From Ectopseudomonas mendocina (GTDB lineage: Bacteria > Pseudomonadota > Gammaproteobacteria > Pseudomonadales > Pseudomonadaceae), in contig NZ_VRYE01000005.1 of NCBI RefSeq assembly GCF_008041835.1, forward strand, positions 80,195 through 144,194: DNA of 64,000 nucleotides. Reading direction: 5' to 3'. Every line of letters begins with the position of its first letter. The stretch's first letter is position 1. Under the pieces are notes generated by a model. That model was not told where the DNA came from, ran no database searches, and saw only the letters and a list, made by a program, of their open reading frames with translations. This document shows, in pieces, positions 57,903 to 64,000 of the stretch. The position numbers and the translations under genes are program-made.

Positions 57903-60900
57903 ATGCAATGGATTTTCATGCTGGTCGGTTTGGTGCTTGGCGTGGGCGCCAGCGAATCGGTCACGGGCGCGCTGCTTGGCGGTCTGATCGGCCTCAGTCT
58001 GGGCCAGGCGTTGCGCCTGCAGGGGTTGGAGACGCGTAACGCGCAACTGGCTGCGCAGCTCAAGGATTTTGCCGAGCGCTTCGAGGGCGGCACCCGAGTC
58101 ATGCACGAACGTCTGCTCAAGGTGGAGCAGGGCGAACGCAGTGAGCTGGAGCCGGTTGCCGCTTCTGTTGAGCCTGTCACCCGTTCCGCACCCGAAGCCC
58201 AGTCCGAGCCGGTTGTTGCTGCAGAGCCGGAGCTGGACTGGACACTTGATCCGCTGCCTGCAATCGAACCCTCGCCGCCTGTCGACGCGCCCGAACCCTT
58301 GGCTGCGCAGGTCGCCCATCAGCCCCAGCCGGCCGTGCAGCAAAACCCCTGGCGCGAGCAAACACCGCGCGAACCGAACCTGATCGAGCGTGGTATCGCA
58401 GCGGCCAGGGCCTGGCTGTTGGGTGGCAACACCGTGCTGCGGGTTGGCGTGGTGTTGCTGTTCCTCGGCCTGGCCTTCCTCCTGCGCTACGCCACTGAAG
58501 GCGTCGAGGTGCCGGTAGAGCTGCGCTACATGGGCGTGGCGGCCAGCGCCCTGGCCTTGCTCGGCCTGGGCTGGTGGCTGCGCCGGCGTAACCCCGGCTA
58601 CGCCCTGGTGCTACAGGGCACCGGCATCGCCGTGCTGTACCTGACGGTGTTCGCCGCCATGCGCCTGCATCCGCTGCTCGATCCCGGCCTGGCCCTCGGC
58701 CTGCTGGTGGCGGTGACGCTGTTTTCGGCGATTCTCGCCGTGCAGTAGAACGCCCTGGGTCTGGCGACGGCTGCAGCACTCGGTGGCTTTGCCGCGCCGA
58801 TTCTGACGTCTACTGGCAGCGGCAATCATGTCGCGCTGTTTTCCTACTTCGCCCTGCTCAATGCAGGCATCTTCGCCATCGCCTGGTTCAAGGCCTGGCG
58901 TCTGCTCAATCTGATTGGCTTCGTCGGCACCTTCGGCATCGGCTTCGCCTGGGGGCTGCGTTCCTATACACCGTAACTACTGTGGAGCACCGAGCCGTTT
59001 CTGGTGCTGTTCTTTTTGATGTACGTGGCCATCGGCCTGCTATTCGCCCGCCGCACCCTGCGTGACGCGGCGGATGCGCCCGAGGCGCGTGACGAGCTGC
59101 TGCGCTGGTCGCTACGGCGTGGCGACTACGTCGATGCCACCACGTTGTTCGGCCCGCCATTGATCGGCTTCGGTCTGCAAGTCGCATTGGTGCGGCATAT
59201 CGAATTCGCCGCTGCCTTCAGTGCGCTCGGCATGGGGCTGTTCTATTTGCTGTTGGCGCGCGTGCTCAAGGCGCGTGCCGGCGAACGTGCGCTGCTGCTG
59301 GTGGAAACCTGCCTGGCGCTCGGTGTGGTGTTTGCCAGCCTGGCCATACCGCTCGGTCTCGATGCACGTTGGACGGCGGCGGCCTGGGCCGTGGAAGGGG
59401 CCGGCATTTTCTGGTTGGGTCTGCGTCAGGGACGGCCGCTGGCGCGTGCCTTCGCTCTGTTGCTGCAGGTGGGTGCGGCTTTGGCCTTCGTCAGTGGGCT
59501 GGATTTCGGCTACGACAGCCTGCTCGACGGCTCGCCGCTGGGTGCGCTGATGCTCGGTGCGGCGCTGCTGTTCAGCTATTGGCAAGTGCGCTCGATGCCT
59601 GACGCGGCCAACGCCTGGGAACGCCGCCTGCTGCCCTGGTTGGGCCTGGCCGGGCTGGCGTTTCTCTACCTGATCGCACTGCTGCTGTTCGAGGCGCCCG
59701 GTACCGCAATCGCCTGGGCGCTGGCCGGCCTGGCGACCTTGTTCGTCGGCCTGCGCATCGCCGCGCCAAGTTTCGTTTACAGCGCTTTCGCCATCCAGTT
59801 GTTCGGCGGCCTGCTGTTCCTTGGCCAGATGGCGCTGGACTCGCTGTTCGGCAATGGCAGCTTCAGCGCGGGCTGGTTCGGCTTGCTGGCGGCGTCGATG
59901 GTTGGCTTGGGGCTGATCGCCGGCATGTTGCTGGCGGCGCGTGATCCGCATATCCGCGAGAACCGCCGGCTGCTCGGCGCACTATCGGCGATCATGCTGG
60001 TGGGCCTGGTGTTCATCAACCTGGCTGTGCTGTTCGTCCTACCCTGGGTCGCAGCCGCGGGGGTGTGGGGCGGTACGGGGCTGCTGATTCTTTGGCTGGC
60101 GCTTTATCTGCAGCAGCGCGCGGCCTTCCTGTTCAGCCTGGTGTTGCAGGTATTCGCTGGCCTGGCCTTCCTTGCCGCCGGGCCATTGCTGCTGTCGGGT
60201 CTCAGTGGTGAGGGCCTGTCACCACTGGCACACACCGGTTTCTGGACCCCAGCTGTACTCGGCTTGGCCGCGCAGATCGGTGCCTGGCGCCTGCACGGCC
60301 TGGCGCGCAGCGGGCGGGAGACGGGTCTCGATGGCGTCAGCCTGCAGCGCCTGGGTCAGCTCTTGCTGGCCTGGGGCGCGGCCTGGTGGGCACTGGCTTT
60401 GGCCAGTGAGGTGATGCGCTTCGTCAGCGCTGAGCTGCAGGCCAGCGTGCTGCTGGTACTGGCCGCTGTGTCGAGCCTGGCCTGGATGCTGCTCGCGCTA
60501 CGCACGGGCTGGCGCGACCTGGCCGTGCTGTGCAGCCTGCTGGCGCCGTTGGCCGGTCTGATCCTGGCGTATGCCTGGCATCCGTTGTATCACCCGGCTG
60601 CGAACTACGGCTGGCTGGCCTGGGGTGTCGTGATCGTCGCGCATCTATTGATGCTGAGGCGCCTGAGCGAGCAACTGCCGAGCCGTGCCGCCAGCATCGC
60701 CCATGTGCTTGGCTGCTGGTTGCTGCTCGGCGTGCTGGCGCTGGAGCTGCGCTACCTCCTGCTGAGCCTGGCTGAGCATTACAACGCCTGGCGTTGGCTG
60801 GGCTGGGCGCTGCTGCCGTCGGCCTATCTGTGGGGCATGGCGCAGGCGCGCGGCCTGCCCTGGCCTGTAGCCGCTTTCGAGCGCGAATACCGCCTGTGGG

Positions 60901-61502
60901 CGGCGGCGCCACTGGCCGCGCTGATGCTCGCCTGGTTCTGGCTGGCCAATGCCAATAGCGCCGGCGATAGCGACCCGCTGCCTTACCTGCCGCTGCTGAA
61001 CCCGCTGGAACTCGGCCTGCTGCTGTGCTTGGGGGCGTTGGTGGTCTGGGGACGATTTGCCCTGCCACGTTTCGGCCTGGAGCCTGCGCGGGCGCTACAG
61101 ATCACTCAGTGCGTGGCTGGACTGTCGCTGTTCGCCCTGCTGACGGTGATGGTGATGCGTAGCGCGCACCACTGGGGCGGCGTGCCCTGGCAGACCCCGG
61201 CGCTGTTCGAGTCGATGCTGGTGCAGGCGGGCTGGTCCATCGTCTGGACGTTGATCGCCCTGGCGCTGATGCTCTTCGGCCATCTGCGTGTGCGCCGCGA
61301 GCTGTGGCTGGTCGGTGCCGCGCTGATCGCCCTGGTGGTGGCCAAGCTGTTCTTCGTCGAGCTGGGTAACCGGGGCGGCCTGGAGCGCATCGTGTCGTTC
61401 ATCGGCGTCGGGGTGCTGTTGCTGGTGGTGGGCTATTTCGCCCCGTTGCCGCCGCGCAAGGCCGAAGCGTCGGCTGCTGACGAACAGGCGTCCACCGTAT
61501 GA
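57903..61502 (+). pseudogene. DUF2339-family membrane protein with two in-frame stops
   Basis: A single 1199-codon frame encodes a large polytopic protein: short N-terminal helix, charged linker, then some 25 or more helices (LLGGNTVLRVGVVLLFLGLA; FLILF-like FLVLFFLMYVAIGLLFARR; ending FIGVGVLLLVVGYFAP). It is interrupted by TAG at 58746-58748 (codon 282) and TAA at 58974-58976 (codon 358), with no frameshift. Homology reads through both, and each stop is one C-to-T step from a Gln codon (CAG, CAA). The product is thus an inactivated gene or three separate fragments. The downstream part could start at an ATG at 59004+. Confidence 0.88.
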
Positions 61503-61503
61503 A

Positions 61504-61854
61504 GTTCATCCATTGCGCAGCACCGATGCCGTATTTCGTATCGGTGGCGAGGAGTTTCTGCTGATCCTTCCAGGTGCCGATCCGCGTGAGGCCTGCGAGC
61601 GTCTGCAAGCGATCTGCGCGTAGCTGGCCGTGCGCGAAATCGCCAGCCGTGGCGGTGATCAGCGCATCACCCTGTCTGCCGGCCTGGCGCATTGGCCCGA
61701 GCAGGGGCAGGCGCTCGATGAGTTGTTGCAGGTCGCCGATGCCGCGCTGTATCAGGCCAAACGCGACGGGCGCAACCGTGTTTACGACCTGCTGGTAGAG
61801 GGCAATCTCAGCCATCCATCCCGGCAGGCAGCATTGCGCGGCGACTCGGGTTAA
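61504..61854 (+). pseudogene. Remnant of a GGDEF diguanylate cyclase
   Basis: A frame fragment without a proper start. It reads STDAVFRIGGEEFLLILPGA (GGEEF active site), then a stop TAG at 61621-61623, and continues LAVREIASRGGDQRITLSAG and [20 protein letters not shown], the C-terminal half of a GGDEF domain. The N-terminal half is missing and the fragment follows the DUF2339 stop directly. The TAG replaces a Gln position (CAG), as in the neighbouring pseudogene. Confidence 0.85.
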
Positions 61855-61889
61855 ACTGCGCGCGATTTTTTCCCTTTCCGGAGCCGTCC

Positions 61890-62897
61890 ATGTCCCGCGT
61901 CACCCTGAGCCGCTACCTGATCGAGCAGACTCGCAGCCACAATACCCCGGCCGACCTGCGTTTCCTTATCGAAGTCGTGGCACGGGCCTGCAAGGCGATC
62001 AGCCATCAGGTGTCCAAGGGCGCCCTCGGCGGCGTGCTGGGCAGCCTGGACAGCGAGAACGTGCAGGGCGAAGTGCAGAAGAAACTCGATGTGATCTCCA
62101 ACGAGATCCTCCTCGAAGCCAACGAATGGGGCGGCCACCTGGCCGGCATGGCCTCCGAGGAAATGGACAACGCCTACCAGATCCCCGGCAAGTACCCGAA
62201 AGGCGCCTATCTGCTGGTATTCGACCCGCTGGACGGCTCCAGCAACATCGACGTCAACGTCTCGGTCGGCACCATCTTCTCGGTGCTGCGCTGCCCCGAG
62301 CGCAATGGCGAGACCGGTGATCTTGGCGAAGAAGCCTTCCTCCAGCCCGGCACCCAGCAGGTCGCCGCCGGCTATGCGATCTACGGCCCGCAGACCATGC
62401 TCATGCTGACCATGGGCGATGGCGTCAAGGGTTTCACCCTGGACCGTGAGCTGGGCAGCTTCGTGCTCACCCACGACACCATCAAGGTGCCGGAGTCGAC
62501 CAAGGAATTCGCCATCAACATGTCCAACCAGCGCCACTGGGATGCGCCGGTGCAGCGCTACGTCTCCGAGCTGCTGGCCGGTGAGACCGGGCCGCTGGGG
62601 CGTAACTACAACATGCGCTGGATCGCCTCGATGGTGGCTGACGTGCACCGCATCCTCACCCGTGGTGGGGTGTTCATGTACCCGCGCGATGGACGTGATC
62701 CGTCGATGCCGGGCAAGCTGCGTCTGATGTACGAGGCCAACCCGATGGCGATGATCATCGAGCAGGCCGGTGGCGCTGCCACTGACGGCAGCCAGCGCAT
62801 CCTCGATATCCAGCCCACTTCCCTGCACCAGCGCGTGCCGGTGTTCCTCGGCTCCAAGGAAGAAGTGCTGCGTATCACCGCCTACCACCGCAGCTGA
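61890..62897 (+). CDS. fbp: Class I fructose-1,6-bisphosphatase
   Basis: Gluconeogenic phosphatase converting fructose-1,6-bisphosphate to fructose-6-phosphate; magnesium-dependent. 335 residues, the usual family length. Motifs: metal and substrate site [19 protein letters not shown] near residue 110, the active-site segment [20 protein letters not shown], and the C-terminal [18 protein letters not shown]. The start at ATG 61890 ([14 protein letters not shown]) matches Pseudomonas Fbp. GGAG lies about 9 bases upstream. Confidence 0.98.
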   Translation: MSRVTLSRYLIEQTRSHNTPADLRFLIEVVARACKAISHQVSKGALGGVLGSLDSENVQGEVQKKLDVISNEILLEANEWGGHLAGMASEEMDNAYQIPGKYPKGAYLLVFDPLDGSSNIDVNVSVGTIFSVLRCPERNGETGDLGEEAFLQPGTQQVAAGYAIYGPQTMLMLTMGDGVKGFTLDRELGSFVLTHDTIKVPESTKEFAINMSNQRHWDAPVQRYVSELLAGETGPLGRNYNMRWIASMVADVHRILTRGGVFMYPRDGRDPSMPGKLRLMYEANPMAMIIEQAGGAATDGSQRILDIQPTSLHQRVPVFLGSKEEVLRITAYHRS

Positions 62898-63060
62898 GTA
62901 TCTGTGGCCGCCCACTCCTGAGAGCGGGTGGCTGCCACTTTGGCTGCACATCGTTTCGCAGCCATGCGGGGGAACCCGTACCGGTATCTGCACTCCAAGC
63001 AGGCAAGTCGTCGCCGGCTATGCCAAGCTTGCTGGCACCTTCCCATCAGGAGCCTCATCC

Positions 63061-63312
63061 ATGTCGATGCGTATCGTCGCGTTGCTTGCCTGCTGTCTGC
63101 TTGCCGCGTGCAGCAAGGTCAATCAGGAAAACTACGCCAAGCTCAAAGCGGGCATGAGCAAGCAGGAGGTGGAGAGCCTGCTCGGTGCGCCGGGCGAGTG
63201 TGCCGGTGCGCTGGGCATGACCAGTTGTACCTGGGGCGACGACAAGGCCTATATCAGCGTCCAGTATGCCGGGGACAAGGTCATGTTGTTCTCCGGCAAG
63301 GGGCTCAAGTAA
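63061..63312 (+). CDS. Small SmpA/BamE-like lipoprotein
   Basis: 83 residues. Lipoprotein signal MSMRIVALLACCLLAACSKV with the lipobox LAAC. The mature part has NYAKLKAGMSKQEVESLLGA, which matches the SmpA/OmlA fold of BamE (KxGMs-xxqV-xxlLG), then GECAGALGMTSCTWGDDKAY and a short end. Unlike BamE it has two Cys near residue 47 and 56. Probably a periplasmic lipoprotein with a BamE-like fold; role unknown. AGGAG precedes the ATG. Confidence 0.8.
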   Translation: MSMRIVALLACCLLAACSKVNQENYAKLKAGMSKQEVESLLGAPGECAGALGMTSCTWGDDKAYISVQYAGDKVMLFSGKGLK

Positions 63313-63324
63313 ACAGGAGCTTCC

Positions 63325-64000
63325 ATGCGTTCGATCCTAATCGCCAGTGCCATTCTCGCCCTTGCCGGTTGCGCCAATTCCGGCACTGGCAGTATTCCCA
63401 AACCGCCACCGCAGACCATGCAGGTCGATCTGCAGCGCTACCAGGGCACCTGGTACGAACTGGCACGCTTGCCGATGTTCTTCCAACGCAACTGCGTGCA
63501 GTCCGAGGCGCACTATGGGCTGCGTGACGATGGCCGCATCGACGTGACCAACCGTTGCCGTGATAAGGACGGTGAGTGGATCGAGGCCAAGGGCGTCGCT
63601 GAGCCGCAGGTCGAGGGCAAGACCGACAAACTGTGGGTGCGCTTCGACAACTGGGCCAGCAAGATCCTGCCGATCAGGGGCGACTACTGGGTGATCTACC
63701 GCGACGAGGATTACCGCGTGGCGCTGGTCGGTCACCCGCAGCACAAGTACCTGTGGCTGCTGTCGCGCACCCCGGAAGTGGATCAGCAAACCCGTGACAA
63801 GCTGCTCGAAATCGCGCGCGAGCAGGGTTACGTGACCTCGGACCTGATCTGGCGCCAGGCCGACTGGCCTGTAGCCCAATGTGATGGATTACTACCTGCT
63901 ACAGCATACGTGCGCCAGACTGAAGGTTACGAAACAAACAAACCCGGACGGGGAGCCCGCATGACAAGGAAACGACAAGAGCAGGATTGGGAAAAGCTGG
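63325..64000 (+). CDS. blc: Lipocalin (Blc-like lipoprotein), open at the window end
   Basis: The signal MRSILIASAILALAGCANSG has an LAGC lipobox. The domain has the lipocalin signature RYQGTWYELARLPMFFQRNC, then YWVIYRDEDYRVALVGHPQH. From about residue 180, past SDLIWRQADW, the frame stays open and reaches the window end without a stop. It enters a likely next gene at the ATG at 63961 (MTRKRQEQDWEKL), in the same frame with GGGGAG upstream. So the lipocalin stop is absent, or this is a fusion. Blc is usually about 170-190 residues. Confidence 0.82.
   Translation, partial: MRSILIASAILALAGCANSGTGSIPKPPPQTMQVDLQRYQGTWYELARLPMFFQRNCVQSEAHYGLRDDGRIDVTNRCRDKDGEWIEAKGVAEPQVEGKTDKLWVRFDNWASKILPIRGDYWVIYRDEDYRVALVGHPQHKYLWLLSRTPEVDQQTRDKLLEIAREQGYVTSDLIWRQADWPVAQCDGLLPATAYVRQTEGYETNKPGRGARMTRKRQEQDWEKL

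Noticed and set aside
57903..61854. Stop-codon reassignment or suppression explaining the in-frame TAG/TAA codons
   Set aside because: TAA and TAG end many intact genes in the window, including fba-side and fbp-side genes, so reassignment is not supported. Decay or error is simpler.

Overview
The window is a chromosomal segment of a high-GC Pseudomonas-type gammaproteobacterium. Gene content (sahH-metK cycle genes, tkt-epd-pgk-fba, the betIBA/cbcXWV/gbdR choline locus, the dgcAB-etf dimethylglycine operon, fbp) and abundant REP-like intergenic hairpins fit the P. mendocina/oleovorans side of the genus; the species call is an inference from gene order and codon style. No tRNA, rRNA, CRISPR, prophage or transposase gene was seen. 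The window begins inside ahcY and ends inside an open reading frame that starts with a lipocalin.

Layout. 1-6.3 kb: methyl cycle. ahcY (minus) lies behind an S-adenosylhomocysteine riboswitch. metK is translationally coupled to an ArsR-type regulator with a methyltransferase domain, whose promoter region is a 40-bp perfect palindrome. A cytochrome c-type lipoprotein and LigB lie between. 6.3-8.5 kb: a LysR regulator divergent from a TDT-family exporter. 8.6-14.9 kb: tkt, epd, pgk, two small lipoproteins, fba. 15-28.5 kb: mixed housekeeping genes (sugar dehydrogenase-like protein, YgjP-like metalloprotease, Gre factor, YccS, HI0933 flavoprotein, dbpA, MFS pump) and two c-di-GMP genes, one of which is frameshifted. 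28.7-40.8 kb: choline to glycine betaine, with betIBA under two BetI-like palindromes, the CbcXWV ABC importer, two extra substrate-binding proteins, and gbdR. 40.9-48.2 kb: a compact six-gene minus-strand operon starting with sbnA and sbnB homologues (L-2,3-diaminopropionate synthesis), then a FAD/NAD(P)-binding enzyme, a GST-like protein, a lactate-permease-family transporter and a PLP-binding MocR regulator. 48.5-57.1 kb: dipeptidase-like protein, DUF5943-like protein, dgcA, dgcB, etfA, etfB and a small protein (dimethylglycine demethylation). 57.3-64 kb: YkgJ-like protein, a decayed DUF2339 membrane-protein gene with two in-frame stops, a GGDEF remnant with a third stop, fbp, and two lipoproteins.

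How they work together. The choline genes import choline and betaines, oxidise choline to betaine, and (with steps outside the window) pass dimethylglycine to DgcAB and its ETF. The released one-carbon units connect conceptually with the SAM/SAH genes at the left end. The most likely undescribed system is the L-Dap operon, set between gbdR and the dgc genes. It has the two enzymes that make L-Dap, but no NRPS or siderophore synthetase, and instead carries its own redox enzyme, GST, transporter and amino-acid-sensing regulator. Other noteworthy features are a family of MITE-like repeats with shared terminal inverted repeats and different interiors, paired structured repeats inside the dgc operon, and a cluster of Gln-to-stop lesions near fbp.
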